A stretch of DNA of 64,000 nt, from positions 1 to 64,000 of the forward strand of contig JAPONM010000047.1 in assembly GCA_026713925.1 (NCBI GenBank). The letters run 5' to 3'. This document shows positions 1-7,137 of this stretch, piece after piece; within the stretch, counting starts at the first letter, position 1; each line of letters starts with the position of its first letter. Under the pieces are notes generated by a model. It worked only from the letters and a program-made list of their open reading frames with translations, did no database searches and was not told the origin of the DNA. A program made the translations under genes and the position numbers. The DNA is from Gammaproteobacteria bacterium. GTDB lineage: Bacteria > Pseudomonadota > Gammaproteobacteria > UBA4575.

Positions 1-380
1 GGCACCCGGGACGGGCGCTCGGACCCGGCGACCGTGATGTCCATCGCCGGCTCCCGGGCCAGCAACGCCTCCAGTTCCGCCGTGCGGTCCTGGAGGTGGT
101 GTGCGCCGGCCTCGATCAATGCATGAACCCGGATCAGCCACCAGTCCGCCCAGGGATCGTCATCGCGCGCCGCCTGCCAGATGAGCCGCAGGCGCTGTGC
201 GAAACGGACCAGCCCGAAGATGGGCGGCTTGTCGTCGCTCGCCGTGCGGCCGCGAACCAGCTGCAGGGCCTGACGCGTCTGCAGGGTCAGCCAGACCTGG
301 CCCCGCAACGCACCGGGCCTATCTGCCTTCGGCCTTGCGGCTGTGATCGGCTCGCGCGAACTGGATTCCCCGGCATTCAT
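1..380 (-). CDS. PFL_4669-family integrating conjugative element protein (partial)
   Basis: The reading frame is open from an ATG at 380 to the left edge of the window, about 126 residues, so the C-terminus is missing. Residues about 30-45 (WLTLQTRQALQLVRGR), a PPIFGLVRFAQRLRLIW block and a DPWADWWLIRVH block match my memory of the TIGR03761/PFL_4669 family, whose members sit in the replication/partition region of PFGI-1-class elements. Its biochemical role is not known to me. The neighbours fit: the STY4528-like and DUF2857 genes lie just upstream on the same strand. The base composition is GC-rich like the rest of the element. Confidence 0.75.
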   Translation of the reverse strand, partial: MNAGESSSREPITAARPKADRPGALRGQVWLTLQTRQALQLVRGRTASDDKPPIFGLVRFAQRLRLIWQAARDDDPWADWWLIRVHALIEAGAHHLQDRTAELEALLAREPAMDITVAGSERPSRV

Positions 381-487
381 GCGCCTATTCGCGCATGCGC
401 GGGCGCGCGTGCCAAGCATCAATCCCTCGCATCGCTGGCGGGGTTTTTTCCGGCCCCCAGGCCCGGATTCGGCGCCGGATCCCCCAA

Positions 488-504
488 GTGTGACCCGGTC
501 ACAC
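488..504. repeat. Perfect 17-bp inverted repeat after the STY4528-like gene
   Basis: GTGTGACCCGGTCACAC has 8-bp perfect arms around one base. It lies just beyond the stop codon of the minus-strand gene that ends at 507. There is no T-tract next to it, so a protein-binding site is as likely as a weak terminator. A second, imperfect palindrome lies beside it at about 462-479. Confidence 0.4.
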
Positions 505-506
505 CC

Positions 507-1745
507 CTATCTGGATGAACTTTCGCTCGTAAGCGGTTGTTTCCTGGTTGACGTGCCCAGGCCCACCAAATCCTTGATCCTGGCCATCTCGCGGCGGTGA
601 CGGGCCTTGCGCTCGGCCCGCTGCGCATCGCTCTCAGGGACCCGGTGTTCTGCCGCCCTTGCCGAGCGCCGGCGGGCGCGCTCGCACTCGATGCGTTCGG
701 TGCGCACCCGGATGCCGAGGTTGGAATGAAATTTCCCGTCCCGGGCCGCCCTGCACAGGGCATGCAGGAAGCTGAGCTCGTCATAGAGCGGGGCCATGCC
801 CTTGCGTTCTGCGCGATAGCGCCCCTCGAGCTCGTCCAGGACCGGCTGCCTGTGAGCCGCGCCAATGCGGCGAAGGTAACGGTCTGCCACCTCGCGCTGG
901 TTGGGTGCAAGACGGTGCGGATAGACCAGCGGCTGGCCGTCTTCCGCGGTGATGTCAAATTTTGATCTTTTCTTTGTAGTAGTAGTTTTATATATATAAC
1001 TACTACTACTGTACCCCGAGTTCGAATTTTGGTCATGGTGTGCAGCCTGTGGGGATTGGCGGCCCGGCGCGTTCCAAAGCTGGCGGACCGTGTTTTCGGT
1101 GAAGGCGAAATACCGGCGCGCCCCGCCACGTTCCTCCGTCATCGCCAGGGCCCTCGTCCTGCGCTCAAGCGGGTGCTCGCGGGCCGTGATATCGCGCCCG
1201 GCCCGGATGTCCTCATCCATGGAGTCCAGCACGCCCTTTGCGACGGCACGCACGCGGGCATGGCCGTGGCCCTGCGAGTGGTCCAAGAAGGCCATGTAGC
1301 CGCAATCGAGATGCAGGGCATCGACCAGCGGCAGCGGCTCGTAATGCAGGGCGTAGACGTTGCCGCGGAATTGCCCGGCGGCGTTTCGGACCCGCGCACA
1401 CAGGGTCAGCCAGCGGGTGGCGCGCAGGATGGCGATGGCCCGTGCGACCGTCGACCTCGACGAGACGTTGGCCATCCGGCCAATGGCATCATAGCCCGGG
1501 AAGGCGATGGCACTGGCGGTCCTGGAGACGGCGAGCATGATGACCATCCACACGAGCTTGTCCACCGGCTCAAGCACCGGGTCCCCGACCACCAGTGCCG
1601 GAAACGACTGATGCCGGTTGCCGAGAAACAGCATCGTGTCCACCGGCTCACGGTCGGTGTTCGCCCTCGCCCGGGTGACCGTCTCCCGGATCAGGGTATC
1701 CAGGGCCAGGGTCTGCGCCCGGACCCCGCATCCCGGCTCATCCAT
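507..1745 (-). CDS. STY4528-family ICE replication-associated protein
   Basis: The product is 412 residues. The N-terminal 200 residues contain a helix-rich region with a winged-helix-like segment (around YDAIGRMANVSSRSTVARAI, residues 105-125) followed by a replication-protein-like stretch. The C-terminal 100 residues are strongly basic. I assign it to the helix-turn-helix STY4528 family found beside DUF2857 and PFL_4669 genes in PFGI-1-class elements. The start overlaps the end of the DUF2857 gene by 8 bp, which indicates translational coupling. A low-complexity Ser/Tyr/Thr linker around residues 245-257 is encoded by an AT-rich inverted repeat that contrasts with the GC-rich gene. The molecular role in element replication is inferred from family context only. 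Confidence 0.7.
   Translation of the reverse strand: MDEPGCGVRAQTLALDTLIRETVTRARANTDREPVDTMLFLGNRHQSFPALVVGDPVLEPVDKLVWMVIMLAVSRTASAIAFPGYDAIGRMANVSSRSTVARAIAILRATRWLTLCARVRNAAGQFRGNVYALHYEPLPLVDALHLDCGYMAFLDHSQGHGHARVRAVAKGVLDSMDEDIRAGRDITAREHPLERRTRALAMTEERGGARRYFAFTENTVRQLWNAPGRQSPQAAHHDQNSNSGYSSSSYIYKTTTTKKRSKFDITAEDGQPLVYPHRLAPNQREVADRYLRRIGAAHRQPVLDELEGRYRAERKGMAPLYDELSFLHALCRAARDGKFHSNLGIRVRTERIECERARRRSARAAEHRVPESDAQRAERKARHRREMARIKDLVGLGTSTRKQPLTSESSSR
976..1009. repeat. AT-rich 34-bp inverted repeat inside the STY4528-like gene
   Basis: Arms GTAGTAGTAGTT and AACTACTACTAC are perfect 12-bp complements around a 10-base TA loop. The repeat is inside a GC-rich gene and encodes the linker of the protein. 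It could extrude as a cruciform, form an mRNA hairpin, or be part of an origin. No function is shown. Confidence 0.6.
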
Positions 1746-2334
1746 CGCCGCCCGTATGCGAGACCTTTCTCCCGGTCCGGCCGTTCAGGTTTCCGTACAT
1801 CGACCAGCGCCGGGTCAGGTTCCAGATCGCACGCATCGCGATACCGGTCTCCCGGTGAATCTCCAGATACGCCTCGGCAGTGGGCTCGCTGCCATCCACC
1901 CGGCTCGACCAGACCTCCCAGAGCCGGGTGGCACTCTCTTCATCCGGCTCCGCAGGCCGGCCGACCGAGGGGTCGACCGACAGGTTGCGGCGCAGCCGGC
2001 TGTACATGCGCGGTTTCAGGCCAAACAGGACCTCCACCATCTCCTGTGGCGCATCGGCGGCAATCAGCGACTGCAGCGCCTCCTCGGATTCGCGCCGGCT
2101 GCGCAGATGTTCGATCATCTGCCAGAAGGCCCGCCGGTCCAGCGTGATGTCCAGGCAGTGCCCGCGCAGGGACTCGATCCGGTACAGGTCCGCCAGGGTC
2201 ATCCCGCGCAAGGCCTCGATCTCTTTCGGCCCGAACTTCATGTTGCGCAGCGCCGCCCAGTCGCATTCAACAAGACAGCGGATCGCATACATCAATACGG
2301 CACTCACCAGATCAGCTTCCCGGGTCGCGTTCAT
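1738..2334 (-). CDS. DUF2857-domain ICE protein
   Basis: The product is 198 residues and mostly helical, with the segment around residues 30-60 (MKFGPKEIEALRGMTLADL) resembling the DUF2857/STY4526 family. It lies between ParB and the STY4528-like gene, as expected for PFGI-1-class elements. The ATG overlaps the ParB stop by 4 bp and its own end overlaps the next gene by 8 bp, so the block is one operon. A function is not known to me. Confidence 0.7.
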   Translation of the reverse strand: MNATREADLVSAVLMYAIRCLVECDWAALRNMKFGPKEIEALRGMTLADLYRIESLRGHCLDITLDRRAFWQMIEHLRSRRESEEALQSLIAADAPQEMVEVLFGLKPRMYSRLRRNLSVDPSVGRPAEPDEESATRLWEVWSSRVDGSEPTAEAYLEIHRETGIAMRAIWNLTRRWSMYGNLNGRTGRKVSHTGGDG

Positions 2335-3884
2335 GGCTCCTCCTCCCAGATGGCAGCACCGGTCCCTGCTGCCAGGTTGCGGATACGCCGGTAGGTGTTC
2401 ATCAGGCAGACCAGGTCAGACCAGTCCCGGTCATGCAGCGTGCGCCACAACCGGTACCCGGTGTGTCCTGGATCCAGCGTCCACACGCTCCTGAACAGCA
2501 GGCCGGCATCCTGTCGTTCAAGCGCATGGCGCAGCACGGAATCCTCGGGCAGCTCCGGCACAATGGACTCAAGCGGCGCGAAGGTCATCTCGCAGCACGC
2601 GGCAAGCTGCCACCAGAGCATCGAGACCTGGCCCAGCGAGTCATCGTCCAGCTGCTCGGCAAGCGCAGGGTCCGGCACATCGCGCAACACGAAGCCCAGT
2701 CCGCGCCCGGACAACGGCAACACGAGTTCGCCGATCCCGTTGCGCTGGGCAAGACGGACGGCAAGCGTCCAGGCGCGGGCGCGCAGGGACTTCAGGTCCT
2801 CCGGACCCTCCGGAACGTCCAGTGCCAGTGGATCGGCCAGGGATGTTGTGGCATCCGTCGTGTCATCGGCTGTGGCATCGGTCGCATCCCCAGGCGTGTC
2901 ATCGGTCGAGGCATCGAGCAAATTTTCGGTCGTGTCACCACTCGCAGCCTCTGCCCCGTCACTGCCTTGCCCGTCCGGCAAGGCCCCGGGGTCCGGGTCC
3001 GGCACACGCACAGGCTCGGGGTCCGGTCCGACCTCGGGGAGGGTCGCTTCGCGCCCGTGAAGCACGGCATCGAGGGCCACGCGAACGGAATGGATGCTGA
3101 CCTCCGCCTCCTCGGCGATCTCGGTCTCGATGGCCCCCTGCAGGATTTCGGTATCCCAGCCCGGGGCATCATACCGGCGGCACAGCTCCGCGAAAACGGT
3201 ATCGAACGTGTCGGCTGCCCGGGGACACAAACTCTGCCAGAGATTTGCTGCGGCACGCTCCAGGGCGCGTATCCTTTGCACCTGGTGCCTGCCAAGGCCC
3301 GCGGCAAGCGCCTGCGGAATCAGCGGCAGCAGCGTTTCAACGGCGTATTCCATGCGCGAAATCAGGGTCCGGTGGATCCGGTATCCCGCCTTTTGCAGCT
3401 CGGCCTCGAGCTGGGCCTGGATCACCGCCTCGACACCCATCTCCTGGGCCAGCAGCTTCCCCGCCTCCTGGACGGCCAGCGCCTTGTCGATGAACGTGAG
3501 GCTGCCGCGCAGGTCGTTCTCCCGCAGATGCGCGAGCAGGACATCCGACTCCCGGGTCCACGGTTTGATCAGGCAATGGACCCGGTGGAATTGTTCATCA
3601 CCCGTTTCCTCAAAAAGCTCCCGAAGGATGCGCAGGCGTGTGTTGCCGCCGGAATGCACCATGTACTCGGTCTCGCCGGGCCTGCGGGTAATCACCAGGG
3701 GCTGATCCATGCCGTGCGCGCGGATCGAATCCCTGATGCGGTCATATTCCGGGTTGTCGCCGCGTCGTGGATTGCGCGTGTACGCCCGGATGCGCGTGAT
3801 CTCCACCTGCGCGGGCCCGGACATGGGGGGCTCCTGCCCTGCAGGGGGTCGGTCTGCCTTGCCCGTGTGGTGGGGTTGGCTCAT
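2331..3884 (-). CDS. ParB-family partition protein of the ICE
   Basis: The product is 517 residues. Residues about 25-130 form the ParB/sulfiredoxin-type N-terminal domain: a VEITRIRAYTRNPRRG start, the DSIRAHGMDQPLVI segment and a GGNTRLRILREL motif equivalent to the nucleotide-binding arginine box. A helical DNA-binding region follows (to about 210). Residues about 300-370 are a Thr/Asp-rich disordered linker (repeated DDTTDAT-like units). It is longer than chromosomal ParB and fits the ICE ParB class. No ParA or DnaB gene precedes it, which is unusual for this block; a small unknown gene overlaps its start by 4 bp instead. It probably acts in element maintenance. Confidence 0.75.
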   Translation of the reverse strand: MSQPHHTGKADRPPAGQEPPMSGPAQVEITRIRAYTRNPRRGDNPEYDRIRDSIRAHGMDQPLVITRRPGETEYMVHSGGNTRLRILRELFEETGDEQFHRVHCLIKPWTRESDVLLAHLRENDLRGSLTFIDKALAVQEAGKLLAQEMGVEAVIQAQLEAELQKAGYRIHRTLISRMEYAVETLLPLIPQALAAGLGRHQVQRIRALERAAANLWQSLCPRAADTFDTVFAELCRRYDAPGWDTEILQGAIETEIAEEAEVSIHSVRVALDAVLHGREATLPEVGPDPEPVRVPDPDPGALPDGQGSDGAEAASGDTTENLLDASTDDTPGDATDATADDTTDATTSLADPLALDVPEGPEDLKSLRARAWTLAVRLAQRNGIGELVLPLSGRGLGFVLRDVPDPALAEQLDDDSLGQVSMLWWQLAACCEMTFAPLESIVPELPEDSVLRHALERQDAGLLFRSVWTLDPGHTGYRLWRTLHDRDWSDLVCLMNTYRRIRNLAAGTGAAIWEEEP

Positions 3885-4156
3885 TTTTCCGGATCGGGGG
3901 CCGCAGGCGCTTCACCCGGGCGATCAAAGATCTCGGGGTGGCGGACCAGGGTCTCGCGCGGCACCGCTTCAAGACGGCCATTCGTTCCCAGGGCCACCTG
4001 GCGGGTTTTGTGCTCGATGCGGGTCGCCATCAGGGCGCTTGCATAACGATGCTGGCCGGCGAGCAGGTACAGGTAGGGAATGGAGTTGTTGCACACCACC
4101 GCGAGCTCACCCCGCTCGTACTTGGTTGCGGCACGTAAGAACTGTTTCAGCTTCAT
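3881..4156 (-). CDS. Small ICE protein of unknown function
   Basis: The product is 91 residues. I do not recognise a family. The N-terminal half is mixed basic/hydrophobic (MKLKQFLRAATKYERGELAV) and the C-terminus is Pro/Ala-rich. It is the first gene of the minus-strand operon that runs into ParB (4-bp overlap) and is divergent from the S24 repressor; its start lies 8 bp from the first operator-like repeat, so it is probably repressor-controlled. Good coupling and composition like its neighbours support it as a real gene. Confidence 0.6.
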   Translation of the reverse strand: MKLKQFLRAATKYERGELAVVCNNSIPYLYLLAGQHRYASALMATRIEHKTRQVALGTNGRLEAVPRETLVRHPEIFDRPGEAPAAPDPEK

Positions 4157-4164
4157 AACCTGAA

Positions 4165-4217
4165 TTTATCACGAAGAGAAATTCAATCAAGTCCTAAATG
4201 TTTATCTTGAAGGTAAA
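4165..4217. promoter_or_regulatory. Paired operator-like repeats between repressor and parB operon
   Basis: Two related 17-mers, TTTATCACGAAGAGAAA (4165-4181) and TTTATCTTGAAGGTAAA (4201-4217), agree at 13 positions and lie 36 bp apart. The second is close to palindromic. They occupy the AT-rich gap between two divergent genes, the normal place for CI/S24-type operators. Binding by the adjacent repressor is inference. Confidence 0.55.
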
Positions 4218-4226
4218 TTAATCTGC

Positions 4227-4232
4227 TATACT
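4227..4232 (+). promoter_or_regulatory. -10 element of a near-leaderless repressor transcript
   Basis: TATACT lies 6 bp before the ATG of the repressor at 4239. Transcription would then begin at or next to the start codon, and no ribosome-binding site is visible. The upstream operator-like repeat overlaps the -35 region, which would allow autoregulation. Confidence 0.5.
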
Positions 4233-4238
4233 GTCTCC

Positions 4239-4925
4239 ATGACACGCAAACTCGAACGCCTGCGCATCGAGAATTTCGAACGCCTGATCGAGGAGGCCGG
4301 GACCCTGAAAGAGCTCGCCCGCCTCGCAGATACCAGCAGCTCCTACCTCAGCCAGGTCCGCCACCGGATCCGCACGCCGTCCGGCAAGCACAGGAAAGTG
4401 ACCGACGAACTTGCAGGCGTGCTCGAGCGTGCCATGGGAAAGCCTGAAGGCTGGATGGACGAATCCCATGGACCGGAATCGTCCGGGGCCGGGGATAATG
4501 TCGAGCCGACCGCCTATGGCAAGGCAGGCATGCACAACCTGCGCCCGCTGATCTCCTGGGTGCAGGCAGGCAACTGGAGCGAGAACCTGGCAAGCCCCGT
4601 ACCGGAAGACGAGGTGGAGCTGCTGCCCTGCCCGGTGCGGTGCAGCCTGCGGACCTTCGTCCTCAAGGTGCGCGGAATCAGCATGGAACCCGGGTTTTCG
4701 GAGGGAGACCTGATCTACGTGGACCCCGAAGTGGAACCGGTCAATGGCAGGCATGTGGTGGTGCGCAAGGACGGCACGGACGAGGCCACGTTCAAGCAGT
4801 TCGTGAATGAGGATGGCAGGATGTTCTTGCGGGCGCTCAATCCTGACTGGCCGGACCGCATCGTGGAAATTGACAAGGCGGTCACGGTTTGCGGCGTGGT
4901 GGTGTTCAAGGGAAAGATTGTGTGA
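4239..4925 (+). CDS. S24-family (CI/LexA-like) autocleaving transcriptional repressor
   Basis: The product is 228 residues. Residues about 10-55 form a helix-turn-helix (LKELARLADTSSSYLSQVRH), followed by a linker and an S24 peptidase domain from about 105. Visible active features are the Ala110-Gly111 cleavage site in WVQAGNW, nucleophile Ser148 in RGISMEPGF and the general-base Lys186 in ATFKQF. This architecture is that of prophage/ICE repressors inactivated by RecA on DNA damage. It is transcribed away from the parB operon from the shared operator region, so it is the likely switch that keeps the element quiescent. Confidence 0.9.
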   Translation: MTRKLERLRIENFERLIEEAGTLKELARLADTSSSYLSQVRHRIRTPSGKHRKVTDELAGVLERAMGKPEGWMDESHGPESSGAGDNVEPTAYGKAGMHNLRPLISWVQAGNWSENLASPVPEDEVELLPCPVRCSLRTFVLKVRGISMEPGFSEGDLIYVDPEVEPVNGRHVVVRKDGTDEATFKQFVNEDGRMFLRALNPDWPDRIVEIDKAVTVCGVVVFKGKIV

Positions 4926-5261
4926 GCCATTCACGGTCTGGACAGCCTTGTCACCGGATTCGGGGCTAACAATCAAACGACCGAGTTCTGACCCGGGCGA
5001 ATACTGGCCAGGCCCTGCCAGGCTGTAGGTACAACTCGCAGACATACCCATCACCCCTGCGGTCCCGATGCCTGATCGCGCAGATTCTGGCGCGTTGATT
5101 TCACAAGGCTTCTCTTCCCTCTGCCGGTGCTTGCCGTCTTTTTACCGTCAGGATAAACATTTTTCCTTTGCCCTTTAATTTTGCATCGTGATAACGTAGG
5201 TACAGAAGCCACATTATCACCCGGTGGGCTGCCGGGCCGTAAATTTTGAGAGAACAGGAAA
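4926..5261. other. Intergenic gap before the excisionase-like gene
   Basis: I see no convincing gene here. The stretch becomes AT-rich at 5150-5190 and contains an inverted repeat GTGATAA (5188-5194) / TTATCAC (5214-5220) just upstream of the small HTH gene at 5262. That could be an excisionase or regulator site. Confidence 0.35.
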
Positions 5262-5582
5262 ATGAATAATGGGCACCGAACCCTTGACCTGAATGAGGCA
5301 GCCGAATTCCTGCACATGTCCCCCGCCGTCGTGCGCCAGAAGGCGCACGCAGGAATCATCCGGGGTGCGAAACCCGGAAAATGCTGGGTTTTCCTTGAAG
5401 ATGACCTTGCCGATTACCTTCGATCGCTTTACCCTGCACATGGGCAAACGCCGCAAAGTGACAGGACACAGGAGGACCAATCATGTCACTTTACAAACGC
5501 GGTAAGACCTGGTGGGTGCGATTTAGCACCCCCAGCGGCCAGCAAATATGCCGATCTGCTAAAACTGCCAACCGGCGGTTAG
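5262..5582 (+). CDS. Small helix-turn-helix (excisionase-like) protein
   Basis: The product is 106 residues. Residues 8-55 (TLDLNEAAEFLHMSPAVVRQ ... KPGKCWVFLEDDLADYL) are a MerR/AlpA-type helix-turn-helix with wing, as in excisionase-like proteins encoded beside integrases. The region after about residue 65 overlaps the integrase gene out of frame and may be a run-through tail. The ATG at 5262 follows GAGAGAACAGGAAA, an acceptable ribosome-binding site. It probably acts as recombination directionality factor or regulator of the integrase. Confidence 0.65.
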   Translation: MNNGHRTLDLNEAAEFLHMSPAVVRQKAHAGIIRGAKPGKCWVFLEDDLADYLRSLYPAHGQTPQSDRTQEDQSCHFTNAVRPGGCDLAPPAASKYADLLKLPTGG

Positions 5583-6547
5583 CGCAGGAATACCACGACC
5601 GGCTCAAGGCCGATCACTGGCGTGCCTCCATGCTTGGAGAAAAGCCCCGTCACAAGTGGGAAGAAACGGTGGAACGATGGCTGACGGAGAAGCAGGGAGA
5701 GAAGGTCTCCCTGGAAAATGATATCTACCATCTGCGCCGGGCACATGCCTGGCTGTATGGGAAGTATCTGGACGAAATAGACAGGGACGTTTTGGATGAA
5801 CTGACAAAGTCGAGATTGTCCGACGGTGTTTCAAATACAACGGTCAACCGGATGCTGGAGGTGGTGCGGGCCATACTCAGGCGCGCCGAGCGCGAATGGG
5901 GATGGCTGGAACGTGCACCCCATGTCCGGATGCTGACGCAGCCGAAACGCCGGGTGCGATGGCTGGCCAGAGAAGAGGCGGTGCGCCTGCTAGCGGAACT
6001 TCCCGATCATCTGGCGGCCATGGCAAGATTTACCCTCGCAACGGGGCTGAGAGAAGCCAATGTGGTTGGGCTTGAGTGGTCACAGGTCGACCTGAGTCGG
6101 CGATGTGCATGGGTCCATGCAGACCAGGCGAAAGCCCGCAAGGCTATCCCTGTGCCTTTGAACGCGGAAGCGGTGCTGGTGCTCAGACAGCAGATGGGTA
6201 AACACTCAAGTCGTGTGTTTACCTACAAAGGTCTGCCAGTCACCAAGGCCAACAACCACGCCTGGCGAAAGGCGCTAGTCAGAGCCGGGATTGATGACTT
6301 CCGATGGCACGACCTGCGGCACACCTGGGCTAGTTGGCATGTCCAGCAGGGAACTCCGCTGCATGTGCTGCAGGAGTTGGGCGGATGGTCGGACTATTCG
6401 ATGGTCCGCCGCTATGCTCATCTGTCGGTCAGGCATCTGGCGGAATACGCGGATAGCCTTTGTAAAATACGGCCGGTTAGTACAAATTCAGTACAATTAG
6501 GAAAAGAGCAGGGAAAAGGAGAAATAGGTGCGTTCATATCTAATTGA
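5483..6547 (+). CDS. Tyrosine site-specific recombinase (integrase)
   Basis: The product is 354 residues. It has an N-terminal arm/core-binding region (to about 150) and a catalytic domain with Arg190 (TGLREANVVGL), His276-x-x-Arg279 (WHDLRHTW), Trp302 (GGWSD) and the nucleophile Tyr311 (MVRRYAHLS), the complete R-K-H-R-W-Y set. A strong AGGAGG ribosome-binding site precedes the ATG at 5483, inside the upstream HTH gene. The stop lies 16 bp before the 3' end of tRNA-Arg(ACG), the expected position for an integrase of an element inserted in that tRNA. The protein looks intact. Confidence 0.93.
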   Translation: MSLYKRGKTWWVRFSTPSGQQICRSAKTANRRLAQEYHDRLKADHWRASMLGEKPRHKWEETVERWLTEKQGEKVSLENDIYHLRRAHAWLYGKYLDEIDRDVLDELTKSRLSDGVSNTTVNRMLEVVRAILRRAEREWGWLERAPHVRMLTQPKRRVRWLAREEAVRLLAELPDHLAAMARFTLATGLREANVVGLEWSQVDLSRRCAWVHADQAKARKAIPVPLNAEAVLVLRQQMGKHSSRVFTYKGLPVTKANNHAWRKALVRAGIDDFRWHDLRHTWASWHVQQGTPLHVLQELGGWSDYSMVRRYAHLSVRHLAEYADSLCKIRPVSTNSVQLGKEQGKGEIGAFISN

Positions 6548-6562
6548 TTTTATTCATGAAAA

Positions 6563-6639
6563 TGGCGCGCCCGGAGAGATTCGAACTCCCGACCGCCTGG
6601 TTCGTAGCCAGGTACTCTATCCAACTGAGCTACGGGCGC
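6563..6639 (-). tRNA. tRNA-Arg(ACG)
   Basis: The minus-strand sequence folds as a full cloverleaf: acceptor GCGCCCG/CGGGCGC, anticodon loop CTACGAA giving ACG (read as ICG), T-loop TTCGAAT, discriminator G and an encoded CCA at 6563-6565. The 3' end abuts the integrase of the conjugative element, so the gene's 3' end is the likely attachment site and has been kept functional by the element. Confidence 0.97.
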
Positions 6640-6842
6640 TAATTACAAATAAACTAACTAGAACATTCGACAAAATACTTTTGTCTCAGTACCCTTATTA
6701 ATGGAACTCCATGCATGTTGCAACATGCGTCTACTTTAATGAAGACATCAGACTTGATACAAAAATAGGAATTATAGCCAAAATAATTTTTCGAATTACA
6801 TACATTTACAAGTATCCGATATAATCTTACTTGCTTGAATCA

Positions 6843-6935
6843 GGAGAGGTGCCAGAGTGGTCGAATGGGGCTCCCTGCTAAGGAGTTGTCTGAGTAATCC
6901 TTGGACCGTGGGTTCGAATCCCACTCTCTCCGCCA
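6843..6935 (+). tRNA. tRNA-Ser(GCT)
   Basis: The 93-nt sequence has acceptor GGAGAGG paired with TCTCTCC, anticodon loop CTGCTAA giving GCT, a long variable arm (TGTCTGAGTAATCCTTGGACC region), a perfect GTGGG/CCCAC T-stem and encoded GCCA end. tRNA-Ser(GCT) with tRNA-Arg(ACG) near csrA is a common gammaproteobacterial arrangement, although here the two tRNAs are on opposite strands. Confidence 0.97.
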
Positions 6936-7137
6936 TTTGCCGTTGCATATCGATAGTAGATTAATTAGCTATACAACTTCAGAAATTTTACGAAAAGTAA
7001 TTATCTGCAGAGAAGACAACGGGTTCACAGCCTAAGTTATTTAATTCCTAGGGAAAATTCCTGGTAATCTGTCAGCAAGAATCCAACCCCATATCAGACA
7101 TGCTGATTGCGTGACTGTATTAGACTTTAGCCAGTAC

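Larger units (their letters stand above)
1..6563. mobile_element. End of an integrative conjugative element (PFGI-1/SPI-7 class) at tRNA-Arg
   Basis: The stretch is clearly GC-richer than the chromosome that follows tRNA-Arg. It holds the replication/partition block typical of these elements (PFL_4669 family, STY4528 family, DUF2857, ParB), an S24 repressor, a small HTH protein and a tyrosine integrase whose stop codon lies 16 bp from the CCA end of tRNA-Arg(ACG). That arrangement is what insertion into a tRNA 3' end looks like. The distal attachment site and the conjugation genes must lie left of the window. The class assignment rests on family recognition and gene order; the exact core att sequence cannot be set without the other end. 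Confidence 0.85.

Noticed and set aside
1029-2147. Long plus-strand frame across the STY4528-like and DUF2857 genes
   Set aside because: Pro/Arg-rich composition typical of an antisense GC-rich frame; the minus-strand genes have recognisable families and coupled overlaps.
2433-4046. 537-codon plus-strand frame opposite ParB
   Set aside because: Antisense of a recognisable ParB; Gly/Arg/Pro-rich without domain features.
4218-5054. Long minus-strand open frame opposite the S24 repressor
   Set aside because: It is the antisense shadow of a GC-rich gene with clear S24 motifs; no ribosome-binding site or family features.
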